Below, one piece after another: positions 45,019-56,286 of a stretch of 64,000 nt of DNA (the first letter of the stretch is position 1; every line of letters starts with the position of its first letter). The DNA is from Reclinomonas americana ATCC 50394 (Eukaryota > Jakobida > Jakobea > Jakobida), in the NCBI GenBank assembly GCA_048213135.1, contig PS015054.1, forward strand, positions 195,812 to 259,811, in the 5' to 3' direction. The notes under the pieces were generated by a model. It had not been told where the DNA came from. It was given only the letters and a program-made list of their open reading frames with translations, and did no database searches. The position numbers were made by a program, and so were the translations under genes.

Positions 45019-45192
45019 TGTGATGCAATCCTCGTGTCCTGTGCCCTACTTCGGACATCATTCGAGACGCTTGTGTCGCGGCGGCTTCGTTGTTCTCTGC
45101 TCCGATCATCAGTGGGAGAGAAAGAGAGAGACGCACAAACGGGGAGAGAGAGAGACAGCGTGTACAGTGCGCTTTTATAACACGGGACGGGT
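45019..45192. promoter_or_regulatory. Divergent intergenic region with GAGA repeats
   Basis: 174 bp between the WD40 gene start (-) and the FN3 gene start (+). It contains GAGAGAAAGAGAGAGACGC and GGGGAGAGAGAGAGACAGC tracts (about 45113-45158), then CTTTTATAAC about 20 bp before the FN3 start. TTTATAA is the only TATA-like element near a start that I noticed. Confidence 0.4.
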
Positions 45193-48100
45193 ATGAAGAG
45201 CAGAGGAAGGACTCGTCGAGTGGTGCGGCTGCTGCTGCTGCTCCTGGCTGCAGTCGTGTGCTGTGTTCTATCGTCATCGCCATGGTTGTTAGTGCATGGT
45301 GAGTGCGTGACACAAATGGGAGAGTGCATTCACGCAACCACCACCGACTCATGTGTCTCTGTCGGGCAGCGGCTTCGTCGCCGGCGGCTGGTTCGCCTGA
45401 TGTACCGACCAACGTGTCGATTGACTTTGTGGGGCGAGTGGGCGAGGGCACCACCAGCTACATGGCCATTCGCATGTCATGGGATCCACCGGTACGCGTC
45501 GGCAATGGGCCTCTCACGGACTATGGTTTGTGCGACACTCTCGCTCTGCCGCCTCCTCCTCCTCCTCCTCCTCCTCCTCGCTGAGGCGTCTCCCTCTGTT
45601 TCGTCGCAGGCTTCACTGTCACGGAGGCGGGTAGTGGCGCGGTGACCACTGGTCTTGCTGGCTCCGGATCAATCACTGCATACTCGCTGTCGCAGTTCCA
45701 GTTCTCGCTGTCGGCCGGCAACACGTACTCGGTGGTGGTGAGCAGTGCAGTGGTCTCCGCGATTGCCTTGCTGTCGAACTGACGACTTTCTCTCTTCGTT
45801 TCCTGCCGTGCAGATGTATGCTGTCAATGCGTATGGTCCGGGCACGCCGAGCGCGTCGCTGTCGGCCACGCTGCCGCTGTCGGGAAATCCGTACATGCAG
45901 ATTGCGGATCTGGCGGTCGCCGAGGTCACTGCCACCACCCTGCGCCTCTCGTGGAGTGCACCGACCCGCATTGGGCAGTCGGCGCCAGTGACAGGTGGTG
46001 CTCTCCTCGCTCCATTCTACCAGTTGCAGCAAGCGACCAGCGACGCACCTACGACATGGACCGACTGTGCGTTGTCGGGAGATTCGACTCTGGACGGCAG
46101 CGCGAAGCAGACAGTGCGCATCATCTCATTGCAAGCCGGTACCACCTATCTGTTCCGAGTGCGTGAAACCTTTCGTTGTTGTTGTTGATCATTTCTGTGA
46201 TCGCTAACCTCCTGTCAGGTGCGAGCATACTCGTTCTACGGCTACGGGCCGTTCAGCAGCTCGCTGACGCAGAGTTCGGCGAGTGGTGCAATGACGCCCG
46301 ATGCACCCGACTTCTCCACGTTTACATTCTACGGTGTCACGTCGAGCAGCGTGCGCCTGACGTGGCTCGATCCCGTCCGCATCGGACGCCCGCTGGTGTC
46401 ACCGTATTTTGTCGTCGAAGTGGCGCAGGATCCGTTTGGCGCGTTTGCCACAGCCACAGGCACTGTGTCGCGTTATTCAGACCCTGTCACCGGTCGTTCC
46501 GGTGGCTCCGTGTTCGTCACTGGCCTGTCGGCATCCACACGCTACAACTTCCGAGTGCGTCTGTCGAGGAATTGTGCCCTCACTGACGGTCGCCACTGCG
46601 TCTGACCTGCATTTTTCGGTGTGCAGATTGCTGCGGTAAACAGCGTTGGCACTGGCCCGTTCCAGACGTGCACGAATCCCTACAGTGCTCTCGGTTCCAT
46701 CACCACGACGGCTGCCGGCGTGTCGCCCGACGCTCCGACCGTGTCAATTGATCGTGTGGTGCAAACGTCTGCCACGCAGGCGACCATGTATCTGCAAGTG
46801 ACCACCGGACTTAGCATCGGTAGCACACTGAATCAGTCGGCGCCGTACGACGTCTCAGTCGGCACTGTCGGCGAAGAGTGCAACAAGGTCAGCACGCCAA
46901 CCATCAGTATCTCCTCCAATGCGGACACATCGCGGAGCGCCACACTGACGCTCTCGGCCATCTTCACTGGCAATCTGGGAGTCAACAATACGTGTCGTCC
47001 AATAGTTGCGTCAGTATCGGCACTCCATTGCGTAGGACGACGGCGGTCACCACTCCTGTGCTGATCGTGCTGGTGCGCAGGTACGAGTTCGTACAGCCAC
47101 TGGCCTTGTTTCTGCTGGGGTAAAGCCGCCGGCCTTTGATTTTTCGGTTTCGCGGACACTCCCCGATCCCCCGGCTGCGGTGACAGTCGTACAGCAGGGT
47201 GTGGGCTCGGTGGTCGTCGACATTCAACGCCCAGTCGCCGTGGCTGCCGGCATTGCGTCGTACTCCTACCGCTACAACGGCTTGGCACTGCTGGCTGCCA
47301 CTGTCGAGTATGTTGGGTCGGACGGCACGCTCTCGACGTCGGTGCCGTCGTCGATAGCTACTGCCAGCGTCACTCGCGTGCGTCTGACTTCGGCAAGCTT
47401 CGCGCCACTCTCCGCCTTCAACTTGCAGGTCAGTTGCTACTGTAGCGGAGGACAAGTATGCACGCATTCGTGTTTTCACACCGCTTCGCGCGTTGTTTTT
47501 TTCGCCGCAGGTGTCAAGTGTCGACACAGACGGTGACACGAGTGCGACGGCCGCGTCGGTGGCGCTCATGATTCCCGCCGCGGTCAGTGTGGCAACTGCT
47601 GTGTCGGCCTCGGCCACCCCGGTCACGGACGTGACGGACACGAGTGTCACCGTGTACTGGAGCCCGTCTCCGTCCACTGGCGACGGCAAGCTCATCTCAC
47701 CGTACTACTCGGTTTCGGTGCGACCAGTCTCCACGGGTGTTTCGACGGCCGTATCTGCCACGGTCTCGTCGCCGTTCGGCACCCTGTCGTCGATCTCCGT
47801 CACCAGTCTCACTGCCGACACGGCGTACCAAGTGCTGGTCAGTCCGGTGACCGATGGGCCGAGTGCGGCCACGGCTCCACTTCTGGTTGTTGCCTCGTTC
47901 CGCACCTCTGTAGGTCAGTGCATGAACCCCGTGCGTATCACCCCTCGTTGTTAACAAACTGAGATGCCCTCCCCATTCGACATAGCACGAGCGCCGGCAC
48001 CTACCGTGTCATTGCATTTGGTGTCGGACACGTCGCTGTTGGCGCGCATGGTGACCACCACCGTGACGGGTTCCACGTTGGTGGTGGCTGCGCCGTACAC

Positions 48101-51100
48101 CATCTCGATTCGGCGTGGGAGCAGCGAGCGCTACTTGGACGATTACACACTGGCGGCGCCGTCGGTAACCAGCGACGGCACGCTGGTGGCTGTCACCGGT
48201 GGTCTCTTTGCGGCCAACAAGTCATATTCCGTTCGGGTCTGTGTCACACCAGTGTGTTTGCCGTATGCATGCGACGACCCTGATTCTTACCATTCCTTTT
48301 TGCAGGTATGTGCCATGACGCTTGGCGGTGGGCTCGGCACCTGCAGTGCCGCGCAGTCGGTGACGACAGCATCCAGTCCGTCAGTGCCACAGGATGCACC
48401 GACCATTGCTGCGGTGCGCCGAATCACGCCACAGAGCATGCAAGTCGAATGGACTGCGTCCGCCACTGCCGGCTCCGGCGGCCTCACCTCTCCGTTCTAC
48501 GTGTTCGAGATGCTGCTGCCGAACAGTTCCTACGCGACAGTATCTTTTGCGCCGACGACCGTGATCAGTGCCACCACATATCGCAACACTGCCGTGCTCA
48601 CGTTCCCCTCGCCTGACACCCTCTTCTCCATTCGAGTTGCGTATACATTTGTGTTAGCGTATCGGCTCTCTCAGGCACTGACGACGCACACACACAGGTG
48701 CGCGCTCTCGGACGAACTGGTGTCGGCGTGGCTAGTTCTGACACGCAAGTACGCACTGCGCCGGATGGAGGTCTCGTTCACCGTCGCAGCCATCTGTAGC
48801 CGCCAATGGCCTTTATTGACCTCCTTTTTTCCTGCCATAATGCAGGTGGCTCTGGTCCGGGCCTTGCGCAATCAATCGCCTACACGCAAAAGACCTCTTC
48901 ATCGTTTGTGCTGACATGGATTGAGCCGTCGGTGACCTCGACGAACACGCTCTCTGGCTACGATGTTGGCATTCGCGTGTCCGGTACCTCCACATTCACG
49001 CCATTAACGACACCAGTGGCGATTGCTGGCCTGTCGGCCTCGATTAGCATCACGGGCTTGTCGGCGGCCACCGTCTACGATATTTCGATCACGGCGCGCA
49101 ATTCACTCAATGTCAGTGGCGTGTCGGCGTTCGTGACGGTGACAACCGAGTCCACCGGTTCCGTGCCATACGCTCCCACCAACTTGCAGGCGGCTCGTGT
49201 GACGCAATCGACTGCCTCCATTCTCTTCCGTCGTCCAGCCAATGTCGGTGGCTCTGCGTTGACCGACTGGTTGTTGGAGGCCGCCACGTCGTCATCGTCG
49301 ACGTTTTCGCGTGTTTCTGGCATTGTGGTGACGTCGCTGACCAGCACGAGTGCCACCACTGGTCGCGTCAACGACATGTGGCAGCGCATGGATGTGCCGA
49401 ACCTGTCACCATCTACCTCGTATCGCATGCGGGTGTGCACCGTATTTTTTTCATTTCTGTTCGTCTTTCCGCTCGTCTCAGCACTGACCGTAGCACCTCC
49501 GTGCAGATTTCCGCCGTTAATGAATTCGGCACTGGTGCAGCCAGCGACGAGCTGTCACTCGCCACGCCCGACATTGGCGCATTGCCTGGCTCCGTAACGT
49601 CTCTGAATGTGACGCAAGTGTCGACCACCACTGTCTCCTTGTCGTGGGTCGAGCCAGTTCTCTTTGGCCAGAGTGCCCTGTCGACGCCGGCATATTCGGT
49701 GTCTCTCAGCTCCAATTCGTCACCGTTCACGACCGCAACTGGCTCACTCTCCGGCACCACTTTCACTGTCACCGGACTCAGTGCGGGGCGCTCGTATCGC
49801 ATGCAAGTGCAAGCCGTCAACTCGCGCGGTGCTGGCCCAGGTCAGTACGTGGATGTGACTACGTGCACAACCACCGAGGCTCCTGGAGTGCCCGATCCAC
49901 CGGTGCTGCTCTCTGTCAGCGACGTCAGTGCACAGCTGTTGTGGAGTCCACCCATTCGCCGCGGTGGTGGAACCCTGTCGTCGTACACACTTTACACGTC
50001 GGTGTCGGGCCGGGCCACCAGCATTGTGACGTCGTCTTCCGTGACCTCCATGTCTCTCACCAATCTCGTTCCCGGTCAGACGCACACATTCCAAGTTGCG
50101 GCTCCTAAGTACCCACCTCTTGTGTATCACCACACCACTCCACTCACACTTCATGCGATGCACTTGCAGGTGTCAGTCTCGGCGCAAATCGGCAACTCGT
50201 CAGTGAACAGCACGCTCAGCAGTACGACGGCGGTGGTCACGTCACCCATCGCTGCGCCGTACCCAGTTCCCACGATCCTGACGACATCTGTTGGCGCCGG
50301 CTCTGTGGCATTCACGTGGACTCCGTCATCGACCAATTCTCCCGGCACGCAGGCCGCTCTCGACAGTGACTATGTGCGCTACGAGATCGTGGCCGGCACG
50401 TACAACAGCACGCTGGCGGCGAACTACACGGTCACCGACGTTTATCCGGTGCCGACACCCTCATTGTCGCTGTCGTCGTACACCCTCACGGGCCTCTACG
50501 CCAGCACTCTGTACAACTTCAAGGTAACGTGAGACGCACTCGCCACCGCCTTTCGCTGATGTATATCTGACCAGACTCGCATGCGCAGCTCCGTGTCACC
50601 AATGGCCATCGAGTGGCGACCTCGGACGCTGTGGTGACGGTGACGACATCGTCGACCACGGTGGCTCCGTCGGGTGTGACCAATCTGCAGTCGGTGCTGT
50701 TTGCCAAGACGAATTCGACGATGCAGCTCAAATGGGACCCTCCGTCCGAGTCTGGTGGTTACGGACCGATTGCGCAGTACTTTGTGACATTCCGGTCGAG
50801 CAAGACAACAGGCACGACGCTAGCCTCCTCCACCACCTCCATTCTGCTTCTGGGTCTGCTGAACAACACGGCATACACTGTGGATGTTGCGTGGATGTGT
50901 GCACGTGTAATGTGCCTGTGTGTGGGTGTGTGTCGGCTCACTCGACTCGAGCAGGTCAGAGCGGTGAATTCGCGCGGTCGCTCAACAGTGACGGCCACCT
51001 GGAAATCGGCCGCCGAAACACTCAATGGGAATCCCGTCACCACCGGTGAGCTCAACATATGTGTGTTTCTTTGTGCAACATGTTTGCAGAAAGTGCCTCT

Positions 51101-52414
51101 CATACGTGCGTGTGTGTGTGCAGGGTCGGTACCCCGTATTCCCACTGGACTGTCTCTGGTGGCGGCCAGTACCACCACCACTGTTCAAGTCGGATGGACG
51201 GCACCCAGTGACACCGGCAGCAGTTCGATTACAGGCTGGCGTATTCTCACGCAAGCGGCGTCGACGCTCTCCTACCTGCCGACAACAACACGCATCCTCT
51301 CCGACCCCAATCAACGCTCCTTCTCGCTGACCGTCGGCAACGGCGGTCTCTACCGTGTGACAGTGGCCGCCACCAATAGTTTCGGGTACAGTGAGGAGAG
51401 TGCGGCACTAGTTGTGCAAGTGGCGCCGTCCAGTGGTGCGCCGGCGCAAGTGACTGGTGTTCGCCTAATTAGTCAGGACGGCTGGTCCATGGCACTGACG
51501 TGGACTGCGGTGGCAGCAGCGAACCCACGTGTTGCCGCCACTGGCTACCTCGTTGCGTATCACACGGTGATCCAGCGGACACTGGTAAAGGCCACAGTGC
51601 AGCCGACGACGGCGACCGCAGCAGACACATTCGAGGACTACGGCTCGCTGTCGTGGGTCACTGTCACCGGCCAGGCCAACAACGCAGTGGTGATTTCGCC
51701 CCTCAAGCCGTCAACCATGTACGCGCTCCGTGTGCTGGCCTCGGACGGCACGCAGTTTGGCTTGGCAAGCACTGTTCTGCGCCAGCAGACATCATGTGCG
51801 TTGTTTATCGCTGGCTTTGCATACGCGAAGGAAGTGTGCCTCTCAATTATTCGCCTCTCTCTCTCTCTCCCTCTGCAGCCGCCACGCCCAGCTCACCCAC
51901 TTCGGTGGTGGTCACGAACCGCACGGGAACGACGGCCACACTTTCCTGGTCGCGCCCGGTCAGCTCTGGTGTCGGTGTCCTCACTGCGTACCGCATCAGC
52001 TGGATGCCGACCGACGGCAGCTCCACCGGCGGCAGCATTGATTACGACGGCTCGAACAGCACCTACACTGTCACGTTGCGTTCGTCTTGTGATGCTGTTT
52101 TTTTGTTGCAGAAGAACGCCGGCCGCGGCTCACTGTTGTTGATGCAGTGGTCTTACGACGGGCGTTGCATACGAGTTCACTGTGCGGGCAGTGAATGGGT
52201 TCGGTGCGGGAGACAGCTCGACTGTGCGGGCTGTGGTCTCCTCCTGTTGCGTCGCGTGCACGTGTAATCCAATGCTTCCTGTACACCATTCATCCTGACC
52301 AGCTGTATCTCGAACATTTCTACAGCCGCTGGCACTGCATCAGCCGGGCATCCACCATCCTTGTTGCTGCTAGCATTACTATGCACTTTGGCCACGATCG
52401 TCGCCGCAATGTAA
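45193..52414 (+). CDS. Giant fibronectin type III surface protein with GPI-like tail
   Basis: Many exons from ATG 45193 to stop TAA 52412-52414, about 2,000 aa. An N-terminal signal (MKSRGRTRRVVRLLLLLLAAVVCCV) leads into about 18-20 FN3 repeats. The repeats show the usual landmarks: PDVPTNVSI/PDAPT openings, SWxxP near strand B, G-L-S-A-S-T-x-Y-x-F-R-V near strand F, and A-V-N-S-x-G-x-G at the end. The last exon gives AGTASAGHPPSLLLLALLCTLATIVAAM and then stop. Small residues, then a hydrophobic run with no charged cytoplasmic residues, indicate a GPI-anchor signal. It is probably a cell-surface adhesion or matrix protein. At least five introns have GTTGCG donors (47005, 48636, 50886, 52075, 52246), each needed to keep an FN3 repeat intact. 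Confidence 0.85.
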
Positions 52415-52561
52415 TCCTGTGTACAATGATGACGATGGTCGGTCTCTCGCTGCGTCGATCCAATGAAATTCCGACGACACCCACACACTCTTTGTTGGCC
52501 CCCGATCACGCGCGCATCTCACTGTGAAGGCTGAACTCCTGGTGATACCCAGCTGCCGTTG

Positions 52562-55500
52562 ATGAAGCGCAGCTTTGAGCACGAGGGTGAGTGTGCAACA
52601 TAGTCCGCAACATAATCTTTTGCAGTATTCTTTCCTGCTCTCCCTTCTCTCCTCTGGTGTATCTACGTGAGAGAGATTGCTTTTTCCTCCGCTCTAGGAA
52701 TCATGGCGGCAGCAGTGCTGGTGATGCACCTTGTGTGTCTGTGTTTGTGTGTGAGTGTGTGCGTGTGTCTTGGCGCCATCGCCATCCACCGACTCCGACA
52801 AGAAAGAGCATCACTCTCATGTTGGCCACTGATCGTTTCCTGCCTGCTTTTCTCTGTCTTTGTGTTCTGTGCGCACTTGATCGTTGCATGCCACTGGTGC
52901 ACATGGTGTTCTGTGGGGCGCGCCTGGCTGCGCGTGGCATTTCCTACTTGCCTTGTGCACGCAGCGCGCCCTCCTTTCCCACGTTCGCGCACCTCGCGCG
53001 CTCGTGCGCTTCCCGTCACGTGCGTGCGCCCTCACGTAGTCATTCGTTGGTGCTCGCAGAGGAGCCTGTGGGCGATGGCGACGCGCAGAAGCGACGCCGC
53101 TTGGCGGGCGACGATGTGTTCGATCAGGGAACTGGTGCTGCATCAGTTTTGGCCTCATCGTCGTCGTCGTCGATGTTGGGCGGCGGAGGTCTCGGGATGG
53201 GCGCACTGGATGGCACTGCCGGTGGTGCTGGTGGAGTCAATGCGGGCATGTCACTGGACCTGAGTGCGGCTGGAGGATACGCCCCGTCGCTGTACAATCC
53301 TCTGGGGGCGCTGGGACATCCGCTGCTGATGGCTCCACAGCTGCAGGAGCTACAGTTGCAACAGCTTCAAGAGCTGCAGATGCAACAGCAGCTGCATCGC
53401 TTGCAGCAACTGCAGCAACTACAACAGCTGCAACAGCTTCGCCAGCAGCAACAGCAACAGCAACAACAACAACAACAACAGCAGCAGCAGCAGCAACANN
53501 NNNNNNNNNNNNNNNNNNGCAGCAGCAGCTGGCACAACAGCAGCATGCGCAGTCGCAGTCGTCGGCGTTGCAGCAACTGCAACAGCAACTGCAGCAACAG
53601 CAACAACAGCAACAGCTTCAGCAGCAGCAGCAGCAGCAGCAACAGCTCCAACAGCAACCGCAGCAGTCGTCGCAGCAACAGGGGTCGCAGGCGAGTGGCT
53701 CCACGCCTGGTGGTCAGCAAGCCAGTGGGTCAATGTCGCAGCTGGCACAGCAGCAGGAGTTGCTGCGCGCGGCAGCTGCGGCCTCCGCACCGTCGCTGAT
53801 TTCTCCGCTGTCGGGACTCGTGTCGCCAGTGGCCGGTCTCATGTTTCCGGGTCTCTATTCGCCATTCCTCGCCCAGTCGCAGCCGGGACTGGGCGGGTTG
53901 TTGACAGCGGCGTCGTTGGCCGGAATTCATCAGGGTCTGGTTGGCTCGCGTGATCTTCAGTCGGCAGCTGGCTTGACTTCGCTTGGGTTCCCGCTGACCA
54001 CCAAGCCGGTATGGTCGCCGTTCACGGCCGTGGAGGAGGCCACAATGCCCGCGGGGTCGCGAATTGGGCCTCCACTGGTGGGTGCCAGCTCGCAGTCGCT
54101 GCAGAGTGGATCACAGCAGCAGCAGCAGCAGCAGCAGCAACAGCAACAACAGCAGCAGTTGCAGCAACAACAGCAGCAACAGCTACAACAGCAACAGCAA
54201 CTCCAGCAACTACAGCAGCTGCAACAGCTACAACAGCTGCAGCAATTACAGCAATTGCAGCAATTCCAGCAGGCACAACTCTCTTCAAACCAAGGGATGA
54301 CGTCGGTGCCGCCGCCGCCACCACCAGCTGCGCCGCCGGCATTGCCGACGGCTCACCAACACCAGCAGCATCAACATCACCATCATCACCACCATCAGCA
54401 ACAGCAGCATCACCATCACCAGAGTCAGCACACGCGTGACTTGCTGTACACGCCAACCAGTGTGCGCACCACCAGCACTGCGTCGTCGCCCTCGTCCGCC
54501 ATCTCGACCATGCTGCATTCCTCGGGCGTCACCACCACCATGCCCACGGCGCAGTCGGCGGGTGGATTCCGTCAGTTGGCGCCGGGTAACGGCTCAGGTG
54601 CATCCTCTATGCTGGGCGGTGGGCTTCCGTCGTCGCAATTATCGCTGCATGGGGGTTTCATGGGCGATTCGTTCGGCCAAGGCAGTTTCGGTGACCCGTC
54701 GCTGCTGCAATACGCGCAGCCGTCGTCACCGTCGGGTGGTGAGAAAGACAGGGGTGTGGCACGGCGTCGTGCCAGTCAGAGCGAGGCCGAGATCGCCAAC
54801 GCGAATTCTCGGCCGTTGGTGTCCACTGATTGGTTCCCTTTTATTCGGTGCGTGCTCAGCCCTACAATGCGTCATCCGCTTCCGTCACTCATCAGTGCCC
54901 GCCTGCAGGTTCCTCAACATGGATTCGTGGCAGGAGTACCATGCCAGTGCTGTGGAGAAGACAAACACGTATGTGACGCGCAATTTGCAGCAGCGGTCGC
55001 TGCAGACGAGCCCGCGCACAACCGGTGCCGACAATTTTAAAGTCCGACTGCGAGTTGCGCTCTCGTGTGGTGAAAAGAAAGGTGGGCGACTGCCTGCGCT
55101 TACTTATGCACCTTGTTCGACTAGGCTCTGTTTGATGTTGTCGAGAGCTTCCTGGATCAGTGGAGTCGGTTGACAAAGGCTGGTCAACGGGCCGAGGCGC
55201 AGGAGGTGTTGCAGAAAGCCACCGACTACATTGTTGCCACGTGCCAGGCCGAGTATCCTGGCATACAACGACGAGCGAAGAATTTTCAGGAGCGGTGCGT
55301 GTCTCCACCGCATTGTTGTTGTTGTTGTTGTTGTTGTTTTGTGTTTATCTCATGCCACGCGGCGACACAGCATCTGGGCCGTGTTGCGCGATCGGTATGC
55401 GCGACTCATTGCACTGTCGCCGTCCGGACCGAGTGGCATTTTCGAAGTGCTCGAGGTGCGTTGCTTTTGCCTGTGAAGAGGTGACTTGGGAGGGTTGGCT

Positions 55501-56083
55501 GACGTGTTGATGGTCGACCAGATTCACCGCATGTACCACGACGACTCTCTCAATCGACAGATTGCGATTCCCACCACCGTCACGTACCCCTCGGGAATCT
55601 TGCGACACATTCAGTGTGGTGAGCTGTCCCTTGTTTCTGCCCCTCCATCGTGCGGCGGTGCGCTGACACTGTTGTTTCCTTCGTGTGGTGTCACAGTGTG
55701 CCGTCTGCCCGACACGGAGGGCTCCATGCGTCACCACAATCGACGCTCGTACCTGCCGGTCACCATCAATGTTGCGTGTGTGTCGTGACGGAGAAGTGCG
55801 TGGATGGCGAGTGTGAGCTGACTGTGGCGGTTTGCAGATGCCGGGCCGTGAGGCACTAAAGTTGTGGTGTGCACTCGAGCCACACGAGCGGGAGGCCGTC
55901 GAGGCCGCCGGTGTCGATGACATGTGCGGGCACCTCATGGGTCCACCTGCCGTGCAGCTCTCGTCGTCGCCCACGTCGGCGCTGGACGGACCCGCGTCGC
56001 CGCCACATGGCAATCCGAATGGCTCCTCTTCATTACCCAGCTACCTGTTGTTTAATCCGCACGGCGCCGACTTCGAATCGTAG
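52562..56083 (+). CDS. PolyQ-rich nuclear-type protein with conserved C-terminal region, unrecognised; contains an assembly gap
   Basis: Start 52562 (MKRSFEHE); the 25-nt first exon is followed by an intron of about 490 nt and then EEPVGDGDAQKRRRLAGDD, a likely NLS. A huge Gln-rich part (53330-54280) is mostly CAR/CTG repeats, with a 20-N gap inside at 53499. Pro/His/Ser-rich segments follow. Downstream exons encode a structured part: FLNMDSWQEYHASAVEKTNTYV, LFDVVESFLDQWSRL, AEAQEVLQKATDYIVATC, WAVLRDRYARLIAL, VDQIHRMYHDDSLNRQ and MPGREALKLWCALEPHE. The stop is at 56081-56083. One intron has a GTTGCG donor (about 55770). The reading frame before the N gap does not continue after it, so the gap is not true to size. 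It may be a transcription co-regulator. Confidence 0.65.
53330..54290 (+). repeat. Extended CAG/CAA trinucleotide (polyQ) repeat tracts
   Basis: Interrupted CAR repeats encode glutamine runs with Leu (CTG/CTA) interspersed, at 53345-53498, 53565-53660 and 54110-54270. The mixture of CAA and CAG suggests selection on the protein or age, not a recent pure repeat expansion. Confidence 0.85.
53499..53518. other. Assembly gap of 20 N within a CAG/CAA repeat
   Basis: Twenty Ns sit between CAGCAGCAGCAACA and GCAGCAGCAGCTGG. Coding is Gln on both sides but in different frames relative to the N count, so the gap length is a placeholder, not the real missing length. Confidence 0.95.
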
Positions 56084-56286
56084 ACTGGCGACGTCGACGT
56101 CGATGTCTTTTTTCACTTTTTTTTGCGTGTTTTGTCTGTTTTGCTTGTGCTTGCTTCTTGTGCATGTGTGCGTGTGTGTATCTGTGTGTCTGTGTGCTAC
56201 GTAAAAAAATACAATTGTCATCAAGGGTCACAAAGGGAGTAACGGTCGACGATCCGGTCGACGACCGACAGAGGACGATCGACTCA

